A stretch of DNA of 64,000 nucleotides from assembly GCA_019637335.1 (NCBI GenBank), contig JAHBVV010000031.1, forward strand, positions 1 through 64,000. The letters are read 5' to 3'. The stretch comes from Candidatus Hydrogenedentota bacterium (GTDB lineage Bacteria; Hydrogenedentota; Hydrogenedentia; Hydrogenedentales; JAEUWI01). Both the position numbers and the translations under genes were made by a program. The notes beneath the pieces are model-generated. The model saw only the letters and a program-made list of their open reading frames with translations. It had not been told where the DNA came from and searched no databases. Below are positions 16,318 to 25,100 of this stretch, piece after piece; position 1 is the first letter of the stretch, and each line of letters opens with the position of its first letter.

Positions 16318-17247
16318 TCAGAAATCGTCCGGCACGCTGATGCGCGCGGTGGACCTGTGCAGGTAGATCTTGCGGTGGCGGAGGTTGGAACCGCCACTGC
16401 CGTCGTCGAAGCTTGTCGATTCGGGGAAGATCAGCCGCTCTTCGAGCGGGCGGTCCGCCCCGGGGGCGATGAACATGGTGTAGCGCTCTCGCCCGCAATC
16501 GCCGCACTCGGGATCTTCAAACTGATCCGGCACGGCGAGCCGCCCGCCGGGCCTGAAGACGTGCGCGGGAAAGGCCGCCGCACTCCAATTGCCCGGGGCC
16601 GACATGTAATTCAGCAAATCGATTCCCGACAGGCCGACGGGCATCCCCAGGGCGACCTGAACGCCACTCATGCCCAGACTCCCGATTACGTTCACATCGG
16701 CATCGAAGCGGGCGTAGTTCGAGTAATCGAACTCCGAGTAGTAGGGCGCCCACGTCGCGGGCGCGCCGCCTACGCTGAGCGGGTTCGGATCCTGGAGCAG
16801 GATGGTCATGCCGAAGGGCAGCGGCGTAAACTCGCCCAGCTCGCCGGGGATCGGCACATACATGCCCGAAATCGGGCCCATGGTCGAGGGAAGCTGGTAC
16901 ATCACGGCGGCCGCCTCGATCTGGCGGACGGGAGCGCCGGAGAACGAATCGACGACCGGGCGCGCCACGGGCTGGTTGGCCACGGCGCCCCAGGCCTCCT
17001 CGGCGGCGTAGTTGTCCATGCTGTAGACCACGGCGGCGTTGACGTTGTAGGTGCGGGAGTAGATCTGCGCGGCGCGCAGGTGCTTGTCCACCTCGGAGAC
17101 GGCGCGCTTGAACTCGTCGCGCGAGAAGGCGCCGAGCCGCGCGAGGCCGGGGATGGCGATCGCCGAGAGGAGCGCGATCACGCCCAGCACCACCAGCACC
17201 TCCACCAGCGTGAAGCCGGTGTTCGCCTTGCGTTGTCCGCCGTTCAT
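16318..17247 (-). CDS. H-like minor pseudopilin (GspH/FimT type)
   Basis: The protein has 309 residues from the ATG at 17247, with AGGAG at normal spacing. The N-terminus KANTG^FTLVEVLVVLGVIALLSAIAIPGLARL is a standard class III signal with Glu at +5. The SEVDKHLRAAQIYSRTYNVNAAVVY segment is the GspH/FimT pattern: a helix, then the first strand of the globular domain. A CGDC pair late in the protein could form a disulfide or bind metal. It overlaps the start region of the I-like gene (TGATG), so the two are coupled. Upstream is the major pseudopilin gene. At about twice the usual GspH length it carries extra loop sequence of unknown role. Confidence 0.85.
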   Translation of the reverse strand: MNGGQRKANTGFTLVEVLVVLGVIALLSAIAIPGLARLGAFSRDEFKRAVSEVDKHLRAAQIYSRTYNVNAAVVYSMDNYAAEEAWGAVANQPVARPVVDSFSGAPVRQIEAAAVMYQLPSTMGPISGMYVPIPGELGEFTPLPFGMTILLQDPNPLSVGGAPATWAPYYSEFDYSNYARFDADVNVIGSLGMSGVQVALGMPVGLSGIDLLNYMSAPGNWSAAAFPAHVFRPGGRLAVPDQFEDPECGDCGRERYTMFIAPGADRPLEERLIFPESTSFDDGSGGSNLRHRKIYLHRSTARISVPDDF

Positions 17248-17338
17248 CTCAGGTCTCCTGTGCCGCCCGCCGGGGTCCCGCCGCGGGGGAAAGGCGGCGC
17301 CGGCCGGCCCGCGCGGGCACGGCCGGCGCCCGCTCAAA

Positions 17339-18217
17339 TCAGTTGTAGAACACCATGAAGGACTGCTCTTTGTCCCAGTTGTTGATGTCGTCGCCACCGC
17401 CCATCAACTCGGGCTCCTGTCCATCTTCGTAGTTCGAAAGGCTGTTCGGCGTGTAGGTCACGGCGCCCGGATTGTTCGGGTCCGGGGCGGTGTAACGCGC
17501 CTGGCCGCTATTCAGGTTTGCGCCGTAGGACCAGATGTACACTTCCTTCTGCTTGTTCGCGGGCGCGCCAATACGCTCAATGATCTCGCCGGTCCCCGGG
17601 TCAATCAGGCTGAAACCCGCCCCGGACACCAGCGTAAGGGCGTCCTCGAGGTCGGCGGGCTTGTCGCCCGGAAGCATCGGCGTGCCGGGCGCCGGTTCCA
17701 CCGCGCGATACACGCGGAACGGGATCAGGCCATAGCGCGCCGGCCACGGCCCGGGGTACACCCGGTACAGGTTGCCCCACGGATCGTAGGCCAGATCGGT
17801 CATGTACGACGTGCCCAGATTCCGCACCACGTCCACGCGCATGAGGTTAATTCCATTGGTGCTGGTGCGCTGGTTGGTGTCCAGCGCGCCGCGGCCCTTG
17901 CGGAGAAGCGCGGTGACGGTTTCCGTGTATACCTGGATGACATCTTCGAAATCGTTGTCCGTCCACGTATAGTGGTCGCCGCCGAGCTGGTCCACGAAGT
18001 ATTCCGGATCGAAGATGTCCGCCAGGCCGGGGCGCCCGGCGTCGGACAGCATCTTCGTGATCGCCAGTTCCATGTTCCTGATTTCCGTGATCGCCTGGGT
18101 GGCCCGCCCGCGGGCGATCCAGCGCTGCACATTGGGGATGGCGATCGCGGCGAGGATGGCGATGATCGCCATCACCACCAGCAGCTCCACCAGCGTAAAA
18201 CCTTTGTTCCGTTTCAT
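17339..18217 (-). CDS. GspG-like major pseudopilin, enlarged
   Basis: The protein has 292 residues from the ATG at 18217, with GGGAGGAAA upstream. The signal is MKRNKG^FTLVELLVVMAIIAILAAIAIPNVQRW, with Glu at +5 and the AAIAIPN turn typical of major pilins and GspG. The motif DPWGNLYRVYP and a later YGANLNSG resemble the GspG calcium-loop region 'DPWGNPY...GAD', so this is closer to a T2SS major pseudopilin than to a PilA pilin. It is twice the usual 130-150 residues, so each subunit carries a larger head domain. It lies directly downstream of the inner-membrane PilC/GspF gene. Predicted shaft subunit of the hybrid pseudopilus. Confidence 0.85.
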   Translation of the reverse strand: MKRNKGFTLVELLVVMAIIAILAAIAIPNVQRWIARGRATQAITEIRNMELAITKMLSDAGRPGLADIFDPEYFVDQLGGDHYTWTDNDFEDVIQVYTETVTALLRKGRGALDTNQRTSTNGINLMRVDVVRNLGTSYMTDLAYDPWGNLYRVYPGPWPARYGLIPFRVYRAVEPAPGTPMLPGDKPADLEDALTLVSGAGFSLIDPGTGEIIERIGAPANKQKEVYIWSYGANLNSGQARYTAPDPNNPGAVTYTPNSLSNYEDGQEPELMGGGDDINNWDKEQSFMVFYN

Positions 18218-18281
18218 TGCTCGTTTCCTCCCTGACGGCGCCGCCGGCGCCGGCCATGGACTTCATTTAGGCCGACTGTCG

Positions 18282-19526
18282 TCAGCTGCCCGGGTTATTG
18301 ATCTGGTCGCCCAGGGTGAAGATCGGCAGGTACAGCGACACCACGATGAAGCCGATGATACCGCCCAGCACCACGATGATGATGGGCTCCATCAGCGTCA
18401 GCATGGCCTCGACGGCCACCTCCACTTCCTGGTCATAAATATCGGCCACCTTGTTCAACATGGCGTCGAGCTGGCCGGTCTCTTCGCCGACGTCGATCAT
18501 ATTGACCACCATCGGCGGGAACACCTTGGTTTCGTCGAGCGGCGCCGCGATGGTGTCGCCCTCCTTGATGCTGTCGTGGACCTTGTCGACGGCGTCCTGG
18601 ATGACGCTGTTGCCGATGGTCTCGCGCGTAATTTTCAGCGCCTGGAGGATCGGCACGCCGGAGGTAATCAGGGTGCCCAGGGTCCGGGCGAAGCGCGCCA
18701 CGCCCACCTTGGTCACCAGGTCGCCGAGCACCGGGAGTTTCAGGCTCACAATATCGAAGATGCGCTGGATGAACCGTATCTTGAGCAGCAATTTGATCGT
18801 GATAATGGTGGAATTGATCACGAGGAGCACGATCCACCACTTGTACACCATGAAATCGCCCGCCGCGATGAGGAAGCGCGTCGGCGCGGGCAGCTGGCCG
18901 CCGAGTTCCCCGAATATTTCGGCAAACACGGGCACCACCTTGATAAGCAGGAACGACACGATGGCGGCGGCGATGACGAGCACCGCGATCGGGTATACCA
19001 TGGCGCCCTTGACGCGGCGCTTGAGCGCTTCGCGGCGTTCCAGGAAGTTCGCCACGCGCTGCAACACGACTTCGAGCTGGCCGCCGACCTCGCCGGCGCG
19101 GACCATGTTCACGTAGAGCCGGTCGAACTGCCGGGGGTGCTTCGCGAGCGCCTCGGAGAAGGTGGAGCCAGTCTGGATGTCCTGCGCGCATTCCTTGAGG
19201 ATATCGCGCAGCTTGCAGGGTTTGAGCTGCGCGATGAGCACGTTGATGCTGCGCAGCAGGGGCAGGCCCGCGTCGATCAGCGTGGAAAGCTGGCGCGTCA
19301 TCACCACGATTTCCTTGTTCTTCACGCCGCCGAAGTAGAGCTCGTCGATGCCCTTCTTCTCCTTGCGGGCCCGCTTCTCGTCGCGCTTGGTCGCCTCGCG
19401 CACCGACGTCGGGTAGAGCCCCAGCGTGCGCACGTCGTTGATCGCCAGCGCCTTGCTGTCCGACTGCACTACGCCGAATACCTGCTTGCCTTCCTTGTTC
19501 AAGGCCTTGTAGGCGTACTTGGGCAT
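18282..19526 (-). CDS. pilC: PilC/GspF inner-membrane platform protein
   Basis: The 414-residue length is normal for the family. The ATG at 19526 has AGGAGA upstream. It begins with the conserved KYAYKALNKEGK strand. Two T2SSF domains are visible, each with the 'FAR.LG.LI.SG.P.L.AL' or 'TRQLSTLIDAGLPLLRSI' pattern and an internal AGEVGGQLE. Three membrane helices are present: about 185-205, 240-255, and the terminal PIIIVVLGGIIGFIVVSLYL. Family role: platform that couples the assembly and retraction ATPases to pilin insertion. The gene follows the second PilB-like ATPase by 15 bases and precedes the major pseudopilin, so it belongs to the hybrid cluster and is distinct from gspF at 31010-32239. 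Confidence 0.93.
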   Translation of the reverse strand: MPKYAYKALNKEGKQVFGVVQSDSKALAINDVRTLGLYPTSVREATKRDEKRARKEKKGIDELYFGGVKNKEIVVMTRQLSTLIDAGLPLLRSINVLIAQLKPCKLRDILKECAQDIQTGSTFSEALAKHPRQFDRLYVNMVRAGEVGGQLEVVLQRVANFLERREALKRRVKGAMVYPIAVLVIAAAIVSFLLIKVVPVFAEIFGELGGQLPAPTRFLIAAGDFMVYKWWIVLLVINSTIITIKLLLKIRFIQRIFDIVSLKLPVLGDLVTKVGVARFARTLGTLITSGVPILQALKITRETIGNSVIQDAVDKVHDSIKEGDTIAAPLDETKVFPPMVVNMIDVGEETGQLDAMLNKVADIYDQEVEVAVEAMLTLMEPIIIVVLGGIIGFIVVSLYLPIFTLGDQINNPGS

Positions 19527-19541
19527 GGGGGTTCTCCTGGC

Positions 19542-21290
19542 TTACTCTTTGTAGCTGTCGGTGTGGTAGAGCACTTCGGCGGCGCTGGTGATGCCCTGGG
19601 CCGCCTTCAGGAGGCCGGCTTCGCGCAGCGTCATCATGCCCAGGTGCTTGCGGGCGTAGTCGCGGATGTCCATGGCCATGGCGCGCTCGATCACCAGGTC
19701 CCGGATGTTTTCATCCACCGTAATCATCTCGTACAGGCCGGTGCGGCCGTTGTAGCCGGTGTACTCGCAGTTCACGCAGCCCTTGGGCTTCACCAGCTGG
19801 AACTTCGGGTCGTCCCGCCAGTTCTTGGGGATGTCGAGCTCGTCCATTTCCTTCGGATCGGGCTTGTAGGTCTCGCGGCAGAAGCGGCAGACCTTCCGGC
19901 AGAGCCGCTGCGCGAGCACCGCTTCCAGCGACGCCGTGATCAGGAAGGGCTCCACGTCCATGTCGAGCAGGCGCGTGATGGTCTCGGGCGCGCTGTTGGT
20001 GTGGAGCGTGCTCAGCACCAGGTGGCCCGTGAGGGAGGCCTCGACCGCGATCTGCGCGGTCTCCAGGTCGCGGATCTCGCCCACCATCACGATGTCGGGG
20101 TCCTGGCGCAGAATCGAGCGAAGGCAGCGCGCGAAGGTCAGGCCCACGTCCTCGTTTACGTTGCACTGGATCAGGCGATCAATCTGGAATTCGACCGGGT
20201 CTTCCGTGGTGATGATCTTCACGTCGGGCTGGTTGAGGATGTTCAGGCAGGCGTAGAGCGTGGTCGTCTTGCCCGAACCCGTCGGCCCGGTCACCAGCAT
20301 GATGCCGTTGGGCTTGTGGATGACTTCGTCGATCTTGTGGAACACGTCTTTCGGGAAGCCGAGGGCGAAGAGGTCGTGCTTGACGGCGTTCCGGTCCAGG
20401 ATACGCATGACGACGCTTTCGCCGTAGAGGGTCGGCAGCGTGGAAACGCGGATGTCGATGATGGTGTCGCCAACCTTCAGCTCGATGCGGTTATCCTGGG
20501 GGAGGCGCCGCTCGCTGATGTCCATGTTGCAGATGACCTTGATGCGCGAGGTCAGCGCGAGCGCGAGCTGCTTGGGCGGGCTCACGATCTCGAGCAGGAT
20601 CCCGTCCACGCGCACGCGGATGCGGAAGGTATCCTCGTACACCTCGAAGTGAATATCGGAGGCGCGCTTGAGCACGGCCTCCAGGAACACGAGGTTCACG
20701 ATCTTGATCACTTCGGGCTGCTGGGCCAGCTCCACCAGGTTGTCGACGTCGCCCTGGACTTCCTGGATCTTCTGCTCTTCCAGGCTCAGCTCCGCCGTGC
20801 CAACGCGCTCCTGCAGGTCCAGCAGCATTTCGTGGAGCGATTCGCCCTCGAAGCTGTAGTTGTTCTTCCAGGCGTTGGAAACGTCCTGCTGGTTGCTGAC
20901 CGCGCCCTGCACCTCGAGGCCGGTGATCTGCTGGAGGTCGTCGAGCACCTGGAGGTTCAGCGGATCCGCCATCGCCACGATCAGCCGGCCGTTGGCCTTG
21001 CGGATCGGGATAATATTGTAGAACTTGGCGACGTCCGGCGTGACGGTGCGGATGACCTCCTCGCTGATCTTCAGTTTGGAGAGGTCGACGCGCTCCATGC
21101 CGGACTGCACGCCGAGGGACTCGATGATGTCCTGCTCCTCGCACAGGCCCATCGTCACCAGCACGCGCCCGAGCATGTCGCCCGTCAGGCGCTGGCGCTG
21201 GAGCGCCTCGTCCAGCTGGAGCGGGCTGATTACGCCCTGCTCGACCAGGATGTCACCGAGCTGTTTTTCGCGGCTTCCGAGTGTGCTCAT
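19542..21290 (-). CDS. second PilB/GspE-type assembly ATPase of the hybrid cluster
   Basis: The protein has 582 residues. The N-terminal T2SSE_N/MshEN-like region starts with [24 protein letters not shown]. The catalytic core has Walker [14 protein letters not shown] near residue 335, an Asp box ([11 protein letters not shown]), Walker B region [16 protein letters not shown] and a His box [17 protein letters not shown] zinc-binding CxxC pair is present (CRFC and CVNC). These features mark an assembly ATPase, not a retraction ATPase. It overlaps the upstream pilT by 4 bases (ATGA), so the two are translationally coupled. The PilB-like protein at 22444-24288 is also in this operon, so two assembly-type ATPases serve one platform protein; division of labour is unknown. 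Confidence 0.93.
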   Translation of the reverse strand: MSTLGSREKQLGDILVEQGVISPLQLDEALQRQRLTGDMLGRVLVTMGLCEEQDIIESLGVQSGMERVDLSKLKISEEVIRTVTPDVAKFYNIIPIRKANGRLIVAMADPLNLQVLDDLQQITGLEVQGAVSNQQDVSNAWKNNYSFEGESLHEMLLDLQERVGTAELSLEEQKIQEVQGDVDNLVELAQQPEVIKIVNLVFLEAVLKRASDIHFEVYEDTFRIRVRVDGILLEIVSPPKQLALALTSRIKVICNMDISERRLPQDNRIELKVGDTIIDIRVSTLPTLYGESVVMRILDRNAVKHDLFALGFPKDVFHKIDEVIHKPNGIMLVTGPTGSGKTTTLYACLNILNQPDVKIITTEDPVEFQIDRLIQCNVNEDVGLTFARCLRSILRQDPDIVMVGEIRDLETAQIAVEASLTGHLVLSTLHTNSAPETITRLLDMDVEPFLITASLEAVLAQRLCRKVCRFCRETYKPDPKEMDELDIPKNWRDDPKFQLVKPKGCVNCEYTGYNGRTGLYEMITVDENIRDLVIERAMAMDIRDYARKHLGMMTLREAGLLKAAQGITSAAEVLYHTDSYKE

Positions 21291-22402
21291 GATCCCTTAC
21301 CCGCCGCCGGTGCGACCGGTGCGGGCCCTCCTTCGAGCCCGAGGGCCCGGGCGTTGACTTCGAACTCGTCGCGGTACTGCGCCCTGGAAGCGCAATCCTC
21401 GTACTTGCAGATCCCCTTGCGGTAAAGCGCCAGAAGGTGCTCGTCGAGAAGGTTCATGCCGTACTTGTGGCCGGTCTGGATGGCCGACGTGATACGGTAG
21501 GTCTTGTTTTCGCGGATCAGGTTCTGGATGGCGGGCGTCGTGATCATGATTTCGAACGCGGCCACGCGGCCGAACCCGCTCTTGCGCGGCACCAGCGACT
21601 GCGATATCACCGCCTTGAGGTTGCCCGCGAGCTGCGTCCGGATCTGCTCCTGCTGGTTGGTCGGGAAGGCGTCCACCAGCCGGTCCACCGTGCGCACCGC
21701 GCCGGTCGTGTGCAGGGTGCCGAACACCAGGTGGCCGGTTTCCGCCGCGGTCACCGCCGCCTCGATCGTTTCGAGGTCGCGCATTTCGCCCACGAGAATC
21801 ACGTCCGGGTCCATGCGCAGCGCGCGCCGGAGCGCCTCGGAGAAGGTGGGCACGTCGACGCCCACCTCGCGCTGCGTGATGATGCTCTTCTTGTGGTAGT
21901 GGTAGTACTCGATCGGGTCCTCGATCGTGATGATGTGGTGGTCGTACGTGATGTTGATCCAGTCGATCATCGTCGCGAGGCTGGTCGATTTACCGGAACC
22001 CGTCGGGCCGGTGACCAGAATGAGACCGCGCGGCTGGGAGATAATCTCCTTGAGCCCCATGGGCAGCCCGATTTCCTCGAAGGTCAGGAGCGTGCGCGGG
22101 ATCAGGCGCAACACCATGCCCACATAGCCGCGCTGCTTGAAGACGGAGACGCGGAACCGGGCCACGTCCTCAAACGCGAAACCGAAGTCCGTCCCCCCGA
22201 CCTCCTGCAGCTCCTGCTGGTTGTCCACCGACGCGATGCTTTTCATCAGACTCTCGGTGTCTTCGGCCGTCAGCGGGTTGTCCCCGAAAAACTGCATGTG
22301 CCCGTGCACGCGGCCGGCCGGCGGGTCGTCGACCGCAATGTGCAGGTCGGAACCGTCCCGGTCGATCAGCATCCGGAGCAAACTCACCATCTCGTAGGCC
22401 AT
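21287..22402 (-). CDS. pilT: PilT retraction ATPase
   Basis: The protein has 371 residues with GGGAGAAG before the ATG at 22402. It has the short PilT architecture: a PAS-like N-terminus opening [22 protein letters not shown], then GRVHGHMQ, Walker [13 protein letters not shown] near residue 131, an Asp box TIEDPIEYY, Walker [16 protein letters not shown] and a His box [21 protein letters not shown]. There is no CxxC zinc module, which separates it from PilB/GspE. The PilT-specific segment [21 protein letters not shown] is present. Family role: disassembly of the pilus fibre. It sits between two assembly ATPases in an operon whose fibre genes are T2SS-like; canonical T2SS has no retraction ATPase. 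Confidence 0.94.
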   Translation of the reverse strand: MAYEMVSLLRMLIDRDGSDLHIAVDDPPAGRVHGHMQFFGDNPLTAEDTESLMKSIASVDNQQELQEVGGTDFGFAFEDVARFRVSVFKQRGYVGMVLRLIPRTLLTFEEIGLPMGLKEIISQPRGLILVTGPTGSGKSTSLATMIDWINITYDHHIITIEDPIEYYHYHKKSIITQREVGVDVPTFSEALRRALRMDPDVILVGEMRDLETIEAAVTAAETGHLVFGTLHTTGAVRTVDRLVDAFPTNQQEQIRTQLAGNLKAVISQSLVPRKSGFGRVAAFEIMITTPAIQNLIRENKTYRITSAIQTGHKYGMNLLDEHLLALYRKGICKYEDCASRAQYRDEFEVNARALGLEGGPAPVAPAAGKGS

Positions 22403-22443
22403 GTATATCTTCTCCCAGGTGGGCCTTTCTATCTATCAGGGGA

Positions 22444-24288
22444 CTAATCCGGCCGAACGACCTTCTTGAGGGGATCGTCCAGGCGGGTTCTGCGGTTTAC
22501 TTCTTCGAGGGTCGTGATGCCGTTGAGCGCCTTCTTCCAGGCGTCCTCGCGCATCGTCACCATGCCCGACTCGCGGGCCGCGCGCTTGATGTTCGTCGCG
22601 GTCTCGCTCTTCATGAGCAGCTGCCGGATGCGATCGTTCGTCACCAGCAGCTCGTACACGCCGAGACGCCCCGCGTGGCCGGTGTCGTTGCAGTTGTCGC
22701 ACCCCTTGCCGTGGAACAGCTCCACCTCCTCCATATTCACCGGGAAGCCCAGGCGGCCGATCTCGGTCAGATCGGGCTCGCAGCGCTCCTTGCAGTTCGT
22801 GCAGATCGTCCGCACGAGGCGCTGCGCCAGAATAGCGCGCACGCCCGACGCCACGAGGTAGGCCTTGATCCCGATATCGATAAGACGGGTGAACGAACTG
22901 GCGGTGTCGTTCGTGTGCAGCGTGGAGAACACCAGGTGGCCGGTGAGGGCCGCCTTGATCGCGATTTCGGCGGTCTCGCTATCGCGGATTTCGCCCACCA
23001 TCACGATGTCCGGGTCCTGGCGGAAAATGGCGCGCAGCGCGCGCGTGAAGTCGAAGCTGATTTCGTGGTGGATCTGCACCTGGTTGATGCCGGCGAGCTG
23101 GTATTCGACCGGGTCCTCCACCGTGATGATCTTCACGTCGGGCTTGTTCAGGTTGTGCAGGGAGGCGTAGAGCGAGGTCGTCTTGCCGGAACCCGTCGGG
23201 CCGGTGACCAGGATAACGCCGGTGCTCAGCCCCAGGAGCTGCTCCCAGCGGCGCTGGTGCTCCGGCGAAAAGCCCAGCTGGCCCAGGCCGAGCAGCAAAC
23301 CGCTCTTGTCCAGGATACGCATGACCACGCTCTCGCCGTAGTAGGCCGGAAGCGCGCTCACGCGCAAGTCCACCATCTTTCCCCCCATCATCATCTTAAT
23401 GCGCCCGTCCTGCGGCACGCGCTTTTCGGTAATGTCCATGCCGGACATGATCTTCAAGCGCGAAATAATGGAGGCCTGCGCGCGCTTGGGCGGCGGGGGC
23501 ATCAGCTGCATCACGCCGTCGATGCGGTAGCGCACCTTCACGTCCGTCTTGGACGGCTCGATGTGAATATCGCTCGCGCGCAGCCGGAACGCTTCCAGGA
23601 TGAGCTGGTTGACGTAGCGCATGACCGGGCTATTGTCGTCCGCGTCCTCCGCCTCGTCCGTCCCCGCCGCGAACCCATCCTTGTCGATGGAGTCCATCCC
23701 GATGCTGCTCATGCTGATGTCGCTGGCGCTCATGCTGCCCAGGCTGCTCATCGACGAATCCAGCGAGCTCAGGTTTGACATGGTGCTCAGCGTGCTCATG
23801 CTGCTCGCCGAACTCACCGACGACAACATGGTCTCCACCGTGTTTTCCTGGAGGCCGTAGCACTTGTTCAACGCGACGCCGATTTCCTCGTTGGTCGCCA
23901 GCACCGGATCCACGTCGCGGTCCAGCAGGCGGCGGAGGTTGTCGAGGTTGTTGATGTTGGTGGGGTCGGCGGTCGCGATCACAATGGTGTTGCCGCGCTC
24001 TTCAATCGGAACAACGCGGTAGAGCGTTGCGATGCCGCCGTCGATCAGGCTGCGGATGCGTTCGGGGATCTCGCGATCGGCGAGCTTTACAATGGGGATG
24101 CCCAGCTGATCGGCCAGGCCTTCGGTGACGTGGTGCTTGCTGATGTAGTTGAGGCGCACCAGAATCTCACCGATCTTTCGGTGAGCCATGGTCGTCTGCT
24201 GCTTGTGAATGGCCTCGTCAAGCTGCTGTTGCTTGATAATGCCCTTTTCCACCAGGCGCTGGCCAAAGAGGGTGTACGTGGTTTGCAT
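22444..24288 (-). CDS. pilB: PilB/GspE-type assembly ATPase with a Ser/Met-rich linker
   Basis: The protein has 614 residues from the ATG at 24288, preceded by GAGGTG. It is the first gene of the hybrid operon. The N-terminal regulatory domain (LFGQRLVEKGIIKQQQLDEA) is followed at about residues 152-200 by a striking Ser/Met-rich low-complexity stretch (units such as SSMSTLSTMSNLSSLDSSM), then an acidic patch (DEAEDADD). The core has RASDIHIEP, Walker [14 protein letters not shown] near residue 362, [32 protein letters not shown] and the CTNC/CDNC zinc module. Role: powers pseudopilus or pilus polymerisation. Promoter-like boxes lie upstream at 24320-24547. The linker is not standard for PilB and may be flexible, a modification site or a partner-docking segment. 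Confidence 0.93.
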   Translation of the reverse strand: MQTTYTLFGQRLVEKGIIKQQQLDEAIHKQQTTMAHRKIGEILVRLNYISKHHVTEGLADQLGIPIVKLADREIPERIRSLIDGGIATLYRVVPIEERGNTIVIATADPTNINNLDNLRRLLDRDVDPVLATNEEIGVALNKCYGLQENTVETMLSSVSSASSMSTLSTMSNLSSLDSSMSSLGSMSASDISMSSIGMDSIDKDGFAAGTDEAEDADDNSPVMRYVNQLILEAFRLRASDIHIEPSKTDVKVRYRIDGVMQLMPPPPKRAQASIISRLKIMSGMDITEKRVPQDGRIKMMMGGKMVDLRVSALPAYYGESVVMRILDKSGLLLGLGQLGFSPEHQRRWEQLLGLSTGVILVTGPTGSGKTTSLYASLHNLNKPDVKIITVEDPVEYQLAGINQVQIHHEISFDFTRALRAIFRQDPDIVMVGEIRDSETAEIAIKAALTGHLVFSTLHTNDTASSFTRLIDIGIKAYLVASGVRAILAQRLVRTICTNCKERCEPDLTEIGRLGFPVNMEEVELFHGKGCDNCNDTGHAGRLGVYELLVTNDRIRQLLMKSETATNIKRAARESGMVTMREDAWKKALNGITTLEEVNRRTRLDDPLKKVVRPD

Positions 24289-24319
24289 GGTGACACCTCA
24301 TCGCTGTTCACACACTAGA

Positions 24320-24348
24320 ACTTTACCAGAGAAGGCTGATCTTGTCAA
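24320..24348 (-). promoter_or_regulatory. sigma70-type promoter proximal to pilB
   Basis: Minus strand: TTGACA (24348-24343), a 17-base spacer, then TAAAGT (24325-24320). The expected start site is about 25 bases before the pilB ATG, so the leader is very short and contains the GAGGTG ribosome site. This is the nearest of three similarly built boxes in the 287-base gap between gspM and pilB. Confidence 0.65.
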
Positions 24349-24374
24349 TGTAAATACTGAGAGTAATTACTGAT

Positions 24375-24403
24375 ATAATTGGACTTACGGCATTTTTTGT
24401 CAA
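24375..24403 (-). promoter_or_regulatory. second promoter-like box upstream of pilB
   Basis: Minus strand: a perfect TTGACA (24403-24398), a 17-base spacer and AATTAT (24380-24375), 4 of 6 matching the -10 consensus. The surrounding sequence is much richer in A+T than the genome around it, which supports a promoter region even if the -10 is imperfect. Confidence 0.5.
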
Positions 24404-24518
24404 GTAATTACCTCGGTGAGCCAACAAGAATTGACCGGGAACCCGCCCCAATTCAAGACACCCGCGCACCTGTTGACCCAAGTTCCCATGGATTCACTTC
24501 GAGCTTGGCCCGCATCCC

Positions 24519-24547
24519 ATTGTCACTTATCACTGACCTAATGTCAA
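24519..24547 (-). promoter_or_regulatory. third, distal promoter-like box upstream of pilB
   Basis: Minus strand: TTGACA (24547-24542), a 17-base spacer and GACAAT (24524-24519), 4 of 6 matching the -10 consensus. It lies only about 30 bases after the gspM stop, so it separates the T2SS operon from the hybrid pseudopilus operon. I see no convincing intrinsic terminator in this gap, and read-through from gsp is possible. Confidence 0.45.
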
Positions 24548-24575
24548 GAGGACCGTGACCGGCAATCGGACGCGG

Positions 24576-25100
24576 TCAAACCTTTACGCTGACAAAAGTG
24601 ATATCGCACTCCAGGCCCTGCTCCCGCAACATGGGCCGGATTTCCATCCTGTAGACCGCCACCAGGCTGTTGCTGCCGCGAACTTTGTGCAGCAGATCCG
24701 TCAATTCCTCGAGCGAAACCCCGGCCAGTTTGAGATCGACCAGGGGATGGTTCTCCGAGAGGCCGCGGGGGCGCCGGCCATTCTCGAGGCGCGCCCGATC
24801 GCTCAGGCCGGTTTCGGTGACCATGCGGTTAATGAAGGGAAACAGGTCAAAGCGCGGATCGCGGGCATTGAGGACGCGGAGCAGCTCTTCCTGGCTTTCG
24901 ACCCGCAATTCCTCCTCGGCCTTCTGGAGCCGCGCCAGTTGCAGGTCCTGCTGCGCCTGCGCGAACTGTTGCCGCGCCTGCTGGTGGCGGCTGCCCCAGT
25001 TTTTGGGCACGTAAAACAACATGAACACGGCGAGCAGCAGAAAAAGAGCCGCGAAGAACAGCGTGCCCCGCTCGCGCCGGTCGAGATCATTCATTCCCAT
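24576..25100 (-). CDS. gspM: GspM/PilO-like T2SS platform protein
   Basis: The protein has 174 residues. The ATG at 25100 has a strong GGGGGAGG ribosome site. A short cytoplasmic basic segment (DRRERG) is followed by one membrane helix (about 12-30), then a coiled coil rich in Gln, Arg and Leu, then a small ferredoxin-like periplasmic domain (VDLKLAGVSLEELTDLLHKVR), the GspM/PilO plan. The start overlaps the end of gspL by 14 bases, as is common for the interacting L-M pair. It is the last gene of the gspC-M operon; no gspN or gspO follows. Assignment rests on architecture and gene order because this family diverges strongly in sequence. Confidence 0.8.
   Translation of the reverse strand: MGMNDLDRRERGTLFFAALFLLLAVFMLFYVPKNWGSRHQQARQQFAQAQQDLQLARLQKAEEELRVESQEELLRVLNARDPRFDLFPFINRMVTETGLSDRARLENGRRPRGLSENHPLVDLKLAGVSLEELTDLLHKVRGSNSLVAVYRMEIRPMLREQGLECDITFVSVKV

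Noticed and set aside
18015-21425. Very long plus-strand open frames, such as 18015-21425, 32649-35873 and 11432-14422
   Set aside because: They lie antisense to genes with clear family motifs, show Arg/His/Val-rich composition typical of G+C-rich antisense frames, and contain no recognisable domain.
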